64,000 nt of DNA from an uncultured Dysgonomonas sp. GTDB lineage: Bacteria > Bacteroidota > Bacteroidia > Bacteroidales > Dysgonomonadaceae. The notes beneath the pieces are model-generated. The model was given only the letters and a program-made list of their open reading frames with translations. It searched no databases and was not told where the DNA came from. The number at the start of each line of letters is the position of its first letter. The first letter of the stretch is position 1. The position numbers and the translations under genes are program-made. The stretch spans positions 4,274,054-4,338,053 of the forward strand of contig NZ_LT599032.1 of assembly GCF_900079725.1 (NCBI RefSeq), written 5' to 3'. Positions 44,146 to 52,811 of the stretch are shown here, piece after piece.

Positions 44146-45123
44146 TCAATAATCTTCTATATGGTATATATCTCCTCTGTATCTGTTTCTACATGTTTTA
44201 TCTATAGATAATTCATGTGGCAACCCCAGACGGGAAACAATTCTATAAATAATATTTCCTATTCTATCTTTTATTCTTTGTTTTTTTGAACGTTGATAAG
44301 TATAAATATCTGAAATATATTCTTGTTTATCGGCATATTTGCAAAAAATATATTTGATCGGGCTGGAATATTCTATATGCCATGGTTTTATATGTCCACA
44401 AAAGTGGATAATCGTTGGTTTTTTAATTGCTCTTTCTATATCGCGGAAATATTTCCGGCTTATAATGAATTTACTATAGCTGAACAGAAAAAATTCCATT
44501 AAATTGAATTTGAAGTCAAGAAGTAATTTTCTGTCACAATAAAATTCATTGATAAAATCTTGATCCCAATAGCAATACTTTCTGGGATTAGAAGTTATCC
44601 TCTTTATTGCTTCCGAAAGGATATTGTCCTTTCTCCACTCCTTTAAATTCATCAGGAGAACACCGGCATTGATATATCCCAACGATGGGTCGTAACCTAA
44701 ACGGTTATACAGCCTTATATTATCATTTTCGGAATCGCGGACACCGGCTATAGCATAATTTTCTATATTAATATCCCATAACTCTTTTAAATTGCCATCA
44801 ACAATCATATCGCAATCCAAATATAATACTTTATCTAAATCAGTTAATACTGAGGGAAGTAGAAATCTCAGGTAGGTGGCATAGTTTATATGTCCGGATA
44901 TAGGGAAATCTTGAAATAAATCTTTGTCTATATGATAAAAAAATACGGTTTTCCCATAATCAGCGACCATTTGCTGTATAGTTTTACGGTTAACCTCATT
45001 CATATTGTTTGTTAAGAGGTGAAACGTTATATCATCTTGCTTATTATTCTCTAATATCGAATACAGAAGAATTGTGCAATATGGCGCATAATTGTTATCC
45101 AAACCACAGGCTATATGTATCAT
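44146..45123 (-). CDS. GT8 family glycosyltransferase
   Basis: The 325-residue retaining GT-A enzyme has IHIACGLDNNYAPYCTILLYSILENN, LDKVLYLDCDMIVDGNLKELWD (Asp103-Cys-Asp105 metal motif), GYINAGVLLMNLKEWRKDN, YWDQDFINEFY and HFCGHIKPWH. These are the GT8 marks (LgtC/WaaI-like galactosyl- or glucosyltransferases). It is the only clearly retaining GT8 enzyme in the operon. 3 bases separate it from the double-GT gene. The basic C-terminal tail may contact the membrane. Confidence 0.92.
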   Translation of the reverse strand: MIHIACGLDNNYAPYCTILLYSILENNKQDDITFHLLTNNMNEVNRKTIQQMVADYGKTVFFYHIDKDLFQDFPISGHINYATYLRFLLPSVLTDLDKVLYLDCDMIVDGNLKELWDINIENYAIAGVRDSENDNIRLYNRLGYDPSLGYINAGVLLMNLKEWRKDNILSEAIKRITSNPRKYCYWDQDFINEFYCDRKLLLDFKFNLMEFFLFSYSKFIISRKYFRDIERAIKKPTIIHFCGHIKPWHIEYSSPIKYIFCKYADKQEYISDIYTYQRSKKQRIKDRIGNIIYRIVSRLGLPHELSIDKTCRNRYRGDIYHIEDY

Positions 45124-45139
45124 TTTCTTATCATTCTTT

Positions 45140-46102
45140 TTAATTAAAGATACGAATAAATTTGAACTTTACCCGGAACCAACATTCTTTCATTTTATAT
45201 AATCTCAGGGATAAAACAGGAAATGAAGTTTCTTTCTCCCACATTGCCCTCAATTCGTATTTTTTTTCATCCGGGTCGAACTGTACGGTATTCATCCAGG
45301 CCAGATAACGCCCTATAACCAATAGTTTATTTGTCCAGTAGACATATCCTTTTTTTATGTTGTAATGAAATATTTTCAATTCTTCTTCAAACAATAGTCC
45401 TCCGCTAAGGGATTTTGGTGTTACTTTGGAATTATGTTGTCTGAAATAATTGAGATTTTCATAATAATACATTACTTTACCTTGTGCAGCTAATTCGATC
45501 CAAAACAAATTATCACCACATGATTTATAGTTCATATATTCTTGTGATATGGAACTTAAAAAAGATTTCTTGAATATTGCTGAACTTGCATTATAGATAT
45601 CGTTATTGTCTATCAGATGTTTCTTTATATAATCGACACCGTTATATATTTTATATAGCTTCCCTCTGGCTTTGGCTTTCAAGTATGGTTCGCTGCGTAA
45701 TCCGTTTCGGGTAATTTCCCCTTTTTCATTTACAAAGTAAGAGGTTGAATAAGCTATTGCAGTATTTCTATTTTCTGCTACAGCTTTCGTCAGTTTCTCC
45801 AAAAATGTGATATCTGCGTAATCATCGCTTTCTGCAATCCAGATATACTCACCCTTTGCTAATTCAAAGCCTTTGTTCCATTGTATAAAAGTCGAGCCTG
45901 AATTGATTGTATTATATACAACATGGCTGACTTTTGGGTGATTTCTATATAATTCTATAATCTCTCTGCTATTATCTATTGAACAATCATCCAGTATTAT
46001 CAGTTCAAAATCTTGGAAAGTCTGATGCAAAATACTATCAATGCGCTGTTTTAAAAAAGGCGCATGATTGTAGTTGGGTAATATGATAGATATTTCAGAC
46101 AT
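45140..46102 (-). CDS. GT2 glycosyltransferase
   Basis: The 320-residue protein has ISIILPNYNHAPFLKQRIDSILHQTFQDFELIILDDCSIDNSREIIELY, KGEYIWIAESDDYADITFLEKLT (ESDD motif) and SCGDNLFWIELAAQGKVMYYYENLNYFRQHNSKVT. This matches GT2 enzymes of Bacteroides capsule loci. The C-terminal section is rich in Arg and Lys. It overlaps the WbsX gene by 8 nt. Specificity unknown. Confidence 0.9.
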   Translation of the reverse strand: MSEISIILPNYNHAPFLKQRIDSILHQTFQDFELIILDDCSIDNSREIIELYRNHPKVSHVVYNTINSGSTFIQWNKGFELAKGEYIWIAESDDYADITFLEKLTKAVAENRNTAIAYSTSYFVNEKGEITRNGLRSEPYLKAKARGKLYKIYNGVDYIKKHLIDNNDIYNASSAIFKKSFLSSISQEYMNYKSCGDNLFWIELAAQGKVMYYYENLNYFRQHNSKVTPKSLSGGLLFEEELKIFHYNIKKGYVYWTNKLLVIGRYLAWMNTVQFDPDEKKYELRAMWEKETSFPVLSLRLYKMKECWFRVKFKFIRIFN

Positions 46103-47336
46103 TTCTTAACTTCTTGTATATGTTATGCAGGTTCTCTATAAGTCTATGCCTACGCGTATTAATTAATTGTTGCAAGGGGAATAGTTCATGTCTTAAATGT
46201 TCTGATTCATCTTTTTCGGTTTGGATACATTCAATTAATTTTTTGAGATCTAATTCTAAGAAATCGATATACTTATCTTTATTTTTTATTGGCTTATTTT
46301 GCAGGATGTCCGATATTGTTTCTAAATATAAATATCCATGTTTTTTATCCGGTTCAATATGGCATCCTTCTCCCCATTCGTTCCAAGCATTTATAAAAAA
46401 ATACTGCTGGTCGTCTTTAAATTTTTCTCTTGTATATCCAATTGATTCTTTTAAAGAAAATTGAAATGCTTCCAGAATATTGTTTATAAAAACTGTACCA
46501 TTTTCTTTTTTTCGGGCTACGTTGTCCCAACACGGGAATACTGTTCTGTATCTCGGATAAGACCGTTTAGTATTAAGATATTGGTAGCTGATGACTTTTG
46601 CATAATCATAGAAACGTAAACTACCGTTAGTCTGTATACTTGCTCCAGACGTATTGAAATTTGGTGAAAATTCCATTGCCGCGTCGAATCCGAGTTCTAA
46701 GGGATTACTGTTCTTAATGAAGCTTTCTACCCGAATGAGATATAAATCGTTGTATCCATAATTTTTGGCCTTTGATCTCCATATTTTAAGAGTAGCTTCG
46801 ATATCTGGAAATAATTCACTTCGATAGATTGCAAATACAGGCTTCCCGTCGATTTTGATATATCTCTCGTCACTAAAGACGTGTTCACAGAGATACTTTA
46901 TATGCTCTGAATCATCTTCCAGAGAATAATCTTGTTTTATGATAATTTCGTTATCCAATCCATCCCATCTTTTTGTCCAGTTCTCATTGGCCCAGATATA
47001 TAAGAAAGGAAAGTCGGGTTTTCCTGATTTCAGCATGTTTTCCAGAGGAGTCTCAAGCAACTGCTTCCCATTAAACCAGTAATGATAAAACGCAAAGCCA
47101 TATATTCCATATTCTTTAGCTATTGCTGCTTGTTTTATAAGAACCCCAGGGTCTCGTAAATCATAATAACCGATATCCTCATGAGGTACATGAGGCTGAT
47201 AATGTCCCTCAAATAAAGGTTTGGCTTTCTTTACATTGGTCCATTCTGTAAAACCATCACCCCAGGCTTTGTCATTTTCGGGTATAGGGTGATATTGAGG
47301 GAGGTATATCGCGATGGGACGTATATTATCGTTCAT
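46095..47336 (-). CDS. WbsX family protein (glycoside hydrolase 99-like fold)
   Basis: The 413-residue protein starts RPIAIYLPQYHPIPENDKAWGDGFTEWTNVKKAKPLFEGHYQPHVP and has YGIYGFAFYHYWFNGKQLLETPLENML, FPFLYIWANENWTKRWDG and FINAWNEWGEGCHIEPDKKHGYLYLETI. This is diagnostic for glycosyltransferase WbsX / GH99-like proteins. GH99 acts on mannosides by an epoxide mechanism. WbsX members lie in O-antigen loci, where they may process or remodel the chain. It is cytosolic (no signal), which argues against simple periplasmic degradation. The NEWGEG motif holds acidic residues likely to be catalytic. Confidence 0.9.
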   Translation of the reverse strand: MNDNIRPIAIYLPQYHPIPENDKAWGDGFTEWTNVKKAKPLFEGHYQPHVPHEDIGYYDLRDPGVLIKQAAIAKEYGIYGFAFYHYWFNGKQLLETPLENMLKSGKPDFPFLYIWANENWTKRWDGLDNEIIIKQDYSLEDDSEHIKYLCEHVFSDERYIKIDGKPVFAIYRSELFPDIEATLKIWRSKAKNYGYNDLYLIRVESFIKNSNPLELGFDAAMEFSPNFNTSGASIQTNGSLRFYDYAKVISYQYLNTKRSYPRYRTVFPCWDNVARKKENGTVFINNILEAFQFSLKESIGYTREKFKDDQQYFFINAWNEWGEGCHIEPDKKHGYLYLETISDILQNKPIKNKDKYIDFLELDLKKLIECIQTEKDESEHLRHELFPLQQLINTRRHRLIENLHNIYKKLRNV

Positions 47337-47347
47337 AAATTTAATTC

Positions 47348-48199
47348 TTAAAGTAAAGATTTGTATTTAACACCTAATTTGATTAATAAACTATTACTAT
47401 TAATGCAATATAGAGTATTACCCGTCTTTTTTACAGAACTTATGATATATGGAAACGCATTTTCTATTGTTTTTCCATCCGTTTGCTGAAAGCTATAATG
47501 AATACCCGCATCCTTAACTAATTGGTATGTAAAGTCTTTCCACTCGAAATCTAATTTTTCTATTTCTTCCTCAAAAAAATAAGAAGATGAATTAAAATCT
47601 GTACCTACAAGAAAGATTTCTTTCCCGGGAAACATGATACCGCATATATTCAGTACGGAGGTCAAACTTCCTTTATAATGAAATACTTTCTCATTTAGAT
47701 TTTCTGCCCATTTTCCACCCTCCAGTTCAGGCGTTATCTCAATGCTATATATGGTACTTTTGTGGGGATATTTATATAATTTTCTACATAGATAATCCCC
47801 CATCCAATTAGTAACACTTTCATTTAATTTCTTGTGAAATATACGTCGTTGGATTCTGAATATATTGAAACGGAAAAATGAAAAATATTTATACTTCTGA
47901 GCAAATTCTTTATTTGTAATAAAAGTAAGATGTGTCAAACGATCTTTACAACAAACTTCTAAGATATGTTTATAAAAATTTATAGAATTACCGTGTCTGT
48001 CATGAAAATATATATGAGTCGGGAGAACACCTGCTTTCTGATAGAAAGCCATAAACTTATTAAAAGCAATTACATATTTACATCTGTTTATATGCTCCTT
48101 TTCTTCTTTTGTTAGATCAAGTATAGATAAGCCACTGCCTAATACAATGACCTTATCGATATCTCTATTGTTTAAAACATTAGTATAAAAAATATTCAT
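47348..48199 (-). CDS. Putative sialyltransferase-like protein (GT42/Cst-like pattern)
   Basis: The 283-residue protein has a Rossmann-like start KVIVLGSGLSILDLTKEE (16-33), an N-K-F motif in YVIAFNKFMAFYQ, HIYFHD, then a KGSLTSVLNICGIMFPGKEIFLVGTDFNSSSYFF block (176-209) and the C-terminal TLYCINSNSLLIKLGV. The order of these motifs resembles Campylobacter Cst-type (GT42) sialyltransferases (GNGPSL, NQF, YLSGIDF, LYCLCPNSLL). It directly follows the CMP-nonulosonate gene, so transfer of a CMP-activated nonulosonate is plausible. The start at ATG 48199 is preferred over a TTG that overlaps the upstream gene. Assignment is inference. Confidence 0.6.
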   Translation of the reverse strand: MNIFYTNVLNNRDIDKVIVLGSGLSILDLTKEEKEHINRCKYVIAFNKFMAFYQKAGVLPTHIYFHDRHGNSINFYKHILEVCCKDRLTHLTFITNKEFAQKYKYFSFFRFNIFRIQRRIFHKKLNESVTNWMGDYLCRKLYKYPHKSTIYSIEITPELEGGKWAENLNEKVFHYKGSLTSVLNICGIMFPGKEIFLVGTDFNSSSYFFEEEIEKLDFEWKDFTYQLVKDAGIHYSFQQTDGKTIENAFPYIISSVKKTGNTLYCINSNSLLIKLGVKYKSLL

Positions 48200-48210
48200 A
48201 ATACACAATA

Positions 48211-49371
48211 CTATGCCAGTATCCAATTATCTATAAACTCTCTAACGACACCTTCTCCCCCTCTTTTGTTGAGTATCTTTATATTGGGGATACCCTTAAC
48301 TTTGTCCACAGCATCGGAAGGACACGCTGCTAAACCTACGTTAGATAATAAGTCGAAGCAATTGAGGTCATCTCCTATATAGGCTACTTCCTGCAACGTA
48401 ATGCTTTCTTTCTTACATATATCTTTTGCTGCATCCAGCTTGCCTCCACTGATTTTTCCTTGATATAGATAATCTACATTCAGCTTTTTTGCCCTGTTTT
48501 CTACTATTTTTGTGTTTTCAGATGTAATTATACCTGTTTTTATTCCGTTTTCCTTTAATAGCCTGATTCCCATACCATCTCTGGTGTTGAATTTTTTTAG
48601 CTCATCACCGTTTTCTGAATAATACATTCCGGCATCAGTGAGTACACCGTCCACATCGGTAAGAAATAGTTTTATATTGTGAGTCTGTATTGCATCTCTT
48701 TTTAGGATATGCCTTCTCATTATATCCTCTGCAGCACTCCAGTCTTCGAGTTCATCTATTTCAACAGCAGTGTAGTCTGGCATTTCATATATTCCAACTT
48801 TTCCGGATAACCGATTTGTCGAATCAATAATATTCCCAACTGTATTGATATAAAAAGCCCCATTCTCCATTAATTTCCCATCAAAGTCTTGCCTGCGGGG
48901 GCGATTTTTAAAATCATAGTTGAAGGGGGTACCATCATTATTCCAAAGGAATCGCTTAAATCTTACGGTACTTAGTACCGAATCGTATTGTGATTCTAAT
49001 AAAAGATTCAATCCGCCTTCTATATCGGCCTTCTGAGTGAAAGGAGATGTTGCTTGTACAAGAATAAAATAGTCGTCCTTAGTCAATGAACTCTTTTTGA
49101 TATATTCTAGCATTACACTTTCTGTAGATGCCGTATCTGTTGCATTTTGAGGGAGTCTTCGGTATATTCTAACTTTTGAGAAATTAAATTGTAGTATAGT
49201 GTCTTCAATTTCGTCGCAATCTGTGGCTACTACTACTTCATCTACTTTGTCCATATCTTGTAGCGCCCCCAATGTCCAAAAAACAAGTGGCTTACCGCAA
49301 AAAGATTTAATATTTTTATGTGGTATGGATTTACTTCCACCTCTGACCGGAATAAATGCTATTATAGACAT
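48211..49371 (-). CDS. CMP-nonulosonate cytidylyltransferase fused to a KdsC-type HAD phosphatase
   Basis: The 386-residue protein has two domains. Residues 1-225 form a NeuA-type cytidylyltransferase (IPVRGGSKSIPHKNIKSFCGKPL at 7-29, VQATSPF, FYINTVGN). Residues 232-386 form a HAD type C0 phosphatase like KdsC (LFLTDVDGVLTDAGMYYSENG with nucleophile Asp239 and Asp241, GIITSENTKIVENRA, YIGDDLNCFDLLSNVG). The phosphatase motifs look intact. The fusion would dephosphorylate a nonulosonate 9-phosphate and then form the CMP-sugar. A similar NeuA plus HAD layout is known in animal CMAS, where the HAD part is not a phosphatase. Confidence 0.88.
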   Translation of the reverse strand: MSIIAFIPVRGGSKSIPHKNIKSFCGKPLVFWTLGALQDMDKVDEVVVATDCDEIEDTILQFNFSKVRIYRRLPQNATDTASTESVMLEYIKKSSLTKDDYFILVQATSPFTQKADIEGGLNLLLESQYDSVLSTVRFKRFLWNNDGTPFNYDFKNRPRRQDFDGKLMENGAFYINTVGNIIDSTNRLSGKVGIYEMPDYTAVEIDELEDWSAAEDIMRRHILKRDAIQTHNIKLFLTDVDGVLTDAGMYYSENGDELKKFNTRDGMGIRLLKENGIKTGIITSENTKIVENRAKKLNVDYLYQGKISGGKLDAAKDICKKESITLQEVAYIGDDLNCFDLLSNVGLAACPSDAVDKVKGIPNIKILNKRGGEGVVREFIDNWILA

Positions 49372-49399
49372 ATATTTGTATATAGATAAATGTGGAAAA

Positions 49400-50272
49400 T
49401 TACCACTTGATTTGATTCTTCTTCAGTTTATCACGTTGAACTTTTTCTATATCGAGTATTTGCTCTTTTTTGAAAGTGAGAGCTTTATATACAGCGTTGC
49501 AATCTCTTACTAATTTGCGTAGACCATCAGGTTCCAATGATGCGGCGTGGTCTGTTCCTTTCCATGTACGGTCGAGTGTAAAATGTCTCTCTATCCATTC
49601 TGCACCTAAGGCTACAGCAGCTGAATCTACAGCTATACCCAGATGATGCCCTGAAAAGCCAATTGCTTTAACCCTGTCTTTATATAGGTTCTTTAATCGT
49701 GTTATTTCTAATAGTGAGATGTCTTCGAAAGGTACTGGATAGCCCGATGTACAACTATATATAACAAGATCTTTGGCTCGCCCTTTTTGCTCAAAGAATT
49801 TAACAATAAGTTCTTCTTCCTCTAAGGTTGTCATTCCGAATGATAGATGTATCTCGCCGGGAAAATGGCCACATAGATGTTTCAATAAATCCTTGTTAAG
49901 ATTGCAGGCCGAAGGTACTTTTATCAGTTTAGGATCGATACTGATTATTTCTTTTGCAGATGTCTTATCCCATACGGAAGTTGAGTATATCACACCATAT
50001 TCTTCACACCATTTTTTCAATTGCTTATGCTGTTCCAAATCAAATTCGAGGAATTCTCTATGCGCACCGTAAGTGGCTCCGTATGAATTTGCCGGATTGG
50101 GGTGGGGGGCATTATATTCCTCTGAAGTTAAAAGTTCTTTATTACACCTCTTTTGAAACTTTACAACATCGGCTTTACAAAATGTAGCTGCCGTAATTAT
50201 CATTTCTTTGGCTATGGCCATATCTCCTTTATGGTTGCCACCTATTTCTGCAATAATGGTTGGTTTGGTCAT
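49400..50272 (-). CDS. NeuB-family nonulosonate synthase without SAF domain
   Basis: The 290-residue TIM-barrel synthase has AEIGGNHKGDMAIAKEMIITAATFCKADVVKFQKR, STSVWDKTSAKEI, KVPSACNLNKDLL, GFSGHHLGIAVDSAAVALGAEWIERHFTLDRTWKGTDHAASLEPDGLRKLVRD. The His of GHHLG and ERHF fit the metal ligands of NeuB. It stops just after the RDKLKK linker, where full NeuB (about 340 residues) continues into the SAF/antifreeze domain, so this is a short form. It condenses PEP with a 6-carbon sugar or sugar phosphate (ManNAc type or mannose 6-phosphate). The adjacent cytidylyltransferase-phosphatase favours the phosphorylated route. Confidence 0.88.
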   Translation of the reverse strand: MTKPTIIAEIGGNHKGDMAIAKEMIITAATFCKADVVKFQKRCNKELLTSEEYNAPHPNPANSYGATYGAHREFLEFDLEQHKQLKKWCEEYGVIYSTSVWDKTSAKEIISIDPKLIKVPSACNLNKDLLKHLCGHFPGEIHLSFGMTTLEEEELIVKFFEQKGRAKDLVIYSCTSGYPVPFEDISLLEITRLKNLYKDRVKAIGFSGHHLGIAVDSAAVALGAEWIERHFTLDRTWKGTDHAASLEPDGLRKLVRDCNAVYKALTFKKEQILDIEKVQRDKLKKNQIKW

Positions 50273-51489
50273 AAGTCATATATTTTTCTAATTTCAGAGA
50301 CATTATCCATTGTTATATTAAAAAATGTTTCTTGGATATTTGTAATGTCTTCAATAACTATATTCTTATTGTTAAGTAAATATATTGCTTTTTCTAGTAA
50401 ATCATTTTCGAAATCAGGATTAGTTACTTCACTGCCCCACTCAGAGCGATTGATATCTTTGAGAAACCAACCCATTTTCTCATGGGAAATAATGGATAAA
50501 ATAGGAGTTTTACAGCCAAAAGGAATCATTTGTGAATGCCCTCTCATCCCAATGACTAATGACGGCTTACTATACTCTTCTATTATTTCAATGGGTGTTT
50601 TTATATGCATTAACTCATATTTTATACCGAATGAGTCTAAAAAGGGAATAAAATAATTATCACTTGGCATATGTGAATAATATTTTATCTTGTAGTCCTT
50701 ACTCAATACTTTTACAACCTTTGCTATAGAAGTCAATATGTTCCCTATCTTTTCACCAAATCGAAGTTGAGTTCTATCAAAAGCACAATTTAATGCAATA
50801 AACTTTTCTTCACTATTTCTTTTAACTATGTTTACATTATCAGGGTATAACATTGAAATGATTGTAGTAGGGCATGGCTGGTATCGTAACTTCTCAAAAT
50901 TTTCCGGATGCAAATAATTTTTTATCATCTCTATTGAACCATAATTTCTTAGCCCTAAGAATGTGCTTTTTTCTGCTAATATATTTAAATGCTCTTTGAA
51001 AACGGGTTCAAAATCAGCCTGATTACGGAATCTATTATATCCCACTGCAAATAAGGCTATAGGAACATTAATTTTTTTTAATTGATCCACAGAACAATTC
51101 CATTGCCATCCGCTATTATTGTTTGGATTGGTATCCTTAAGAAAAAGACCACCTCCTCCTATGATAATTCCATTACTGCTATTAGCTAATTCAACAATTT
51201 TGTCATCTACATATTTGTGAGCATGAATACTTCTCCAATCATATTCGTAATCCAATCCATATTCAATACTGTCTTTAACATTTATCGGTAATATGACGTC
51301 TCCTGCATTACCATAGTTGAAAGCGGAGAAGTGAACTACTTTTTTTTCTTTACATATCTCTTTATGAGGTAATATCTCAGGTAGTGATAACTCTTCTATA
51401 TCATTATTAATCCGACTTTGTTCCTTAACTGCTGGAATTCCTTTTAATAACCTATTCAATATATTTGTAATCTTTTTCATAATAATCAT
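50269..51489 (-). CDS. Polysaccharide pyruvyl transferase family protein
   Basis: The 406-residue protein has VVHFSAFNYGNAGDVILPINV, NGIIIGGGGLFLKDTNPNNNSGWQWN, FAVGYNRFRNQADFEP, LRYQPCPTTIISMLYPDN and SLVIGMRGHSQMIPFGCKTPILSIISHEKMGWFLKD, which define the CsaB/WcaK-like pyruvyltransferase fold. These enzymes attach a pyruvate ketal to surface sugars using PEP, but some members do not. The stop overlaps the NeuB-like start by 4 nt (ATGA). An ATG at 51480 (MKKITNILN) is an alternative start. Cytosolic. Confidence 0.85.
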   Translation of the reverse strand: MIIMKKITNILNRLLKGIPAVKEQSRINNDIEELSLPEILPHKEICKEKKVVHFSAFNYGNAGDVILPINVKDSIEYGLDYEYDWRSIHAHKYVDDKIVELANSSNGIIIGGGGLFLKDTNPNNNSGWQWNCSVDQLKKINVPIALFAVGYNRFRNQADFEPVFKEHLNILAEKSTFLGLRNYGSIEMIKNYLHPENFEKLRYQPCPTTIISMLYPDNVNIVKRNSEEKFIALNCAFDRTQLRFGEKIGNILTSIAKVVKVLSKDYKIKYYSHMPSDNYFIPFLDSFGIKYELMHIKTPIEIIEEYSKPSLVIGMRGHSQMIPFGCKTPILSIISHEKMGWFLKDINRSEWGSEVTNPDFENDLLEKAIYLLNNKNIVIEDITNIQETFFNITMDNVSEIRKIYDL

Positions 51490-51516
51490 AACTATCTTAT
51501 TCTAATAAAAGATTGC

Positions 51517-52794
51517 TTAACTTATCTTTTTTGTAGCCCAAGGGGGAGTGATTTTTATCATTCCACCTCTACTATAACTGAGTGTATGCCCATCTTGAAT
51601 AATATTTTCCACATCAAATACAATAATATCTTCCATGATTTGTATGGGGCCAACTCCAATAATGCCACAAGCAACGGTCAGGCTATAACTCCCAACGTTT
51701 AGTAAGTCAGGTAAAGATATATCCGCTTCATAATCACCTGCTTTTCTCATTTCATAGAGTTGTTTATCTGTATCTATGTCCCACGACCTGAAAAGAAGAG
51801 TTGCATCCTTACTCAGAGAAAAAGACATATTTGTTCCCTTTATATCACGATGAACTGTATATTTTATTTTTATTTTGAATTTATCATTAATGTCATAAAT
51901 ATCCTCCTCTGTTTTGTTTTCGGCCAGTATAGAGACATCAGTAATTGAGATTTCTTTTCGAGGGTCAGCTTCTATATGTACGCTTTTTTGTCCATCCCCA
52001 CCATTACTCCTGATGTATAGATCTGTAATTTTTTCGATTCCTCCGATTTCTCTGATTGTTCCGTTTTCCAATAGTACTCCGGTGTGGCATAATCTTCGAA
52101 TAGATGCCATATTATGACTTACGAATAAGACAGTCTTACCTTCACCGGTTGAGACTTCCTTCATTTTATTGATTGCTTTTCTTTGAAATTCAGCATCCCC
52201 AACAGCCAAAACCTCATCAACTACCAGTATTTCCGGTTCAAGATGTGCGGCGATAGCAAATCCCAAACGTACAGTCATACCTGAAGAATATCTTTTAGCA
52301 GGAGTGTCTATATATTTTTCCACGCCAGCAAAGTCTATTATTTCATCCAGTTTTCGTGTTATTTCATGTTTGGTCATACCCATGATGGTACCATTCATGT
52401 AGATGTTTTCTCGTCCGGTCAGTTCAGGGTGAAACCCTGTACCTACCTCTAATAAGGATGCAATCCGTCCTTTTGCTTTTATTATTCCTGTCGAAGGAGT
52501 AGTTACACGCGATAATAGTTTCAAAAGGGTGGATTTTCCCGCTCCATTTCGTCCTATAATCCCAACTACATCCCCTTGTTCGACTTCAAAATTGATATCT
52601 TTCAACGCCCATACATATTGGCTTATAGCTTTAGAGCTTCTGTCGTTCACCTCTCCCACTTTCAGGTATGGGTCTTCTTTCCCTCTTACAAGATGCCACC
52701 ACCGGTTAAGGTCATGGCTGATAGTTCCCGTACCGACCACCCCAAGACGATATTGTTTTGATACGTTTTCAAACTTTATTGCTATATTCGACAT
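51517..52794 (-). CDS. Polysaccharide ABC exporter ATPase (Wzt type)
   Basis: The 425-residue protein has the ABC ATPase (1-250): Walker A IGRNGAGKSTLLKLL (80-94), RIASLLEVGTGFHPELTGRENIYMNG (typical of the polysaccharide/teichoic class), signature YSSGMTVRLGFAIAAHLEPEILVVDEVLAVGD and FVSHNMASIRRLC. Residues 270-425 form a beta-rich Wzt C-terminal domain. In known Wzt proteins this domain recognises the modified end of the O-antigen chain, so the exporter probably checks chain termination. It forms an operon with the permease gene 17 bases upstream. Confidence 0.93.
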   Translation of the reverse strand: MSNIAIKFENVSKQYRLGVVGTGTISHDLNRWWHLVRGKEDPYLKVGEVNDRSSKAISQYVWALKDINFEVEQGDVVGIIGRNGAGKSTLLKLLSRVTTPSTGIIKAKGRIASLLEVGTGFHPELTGRENIYMNGTIMGMTKHEITRKLDEIIDFAGVEKYIDTPAKRYSSGMTVRLGFAIAAHLEPEILVVDEVLAVGDAEFQRKAINKMKEVSTGEGKTVLFVSHNMASIRRLCHTGVLLENGTIREIGGIEKITDLYIRSNGGDGQKSVHIEADPRKEISITDVSILAENKTEEDIYDINDKFKIKIKYTVHRDIKGTNMSFSLSKDATLLFRSWDIDTDKQLYEMRKAGDYEADISLPDLLNVGSYSLTVACGIIGVGPIQIMEDIIVFDVENIIQDGHTLSYSRGGMIKITPPWATKKIS

Positions 52795-52811
52795 TTTCCG
52801 TTTTTTTATTA

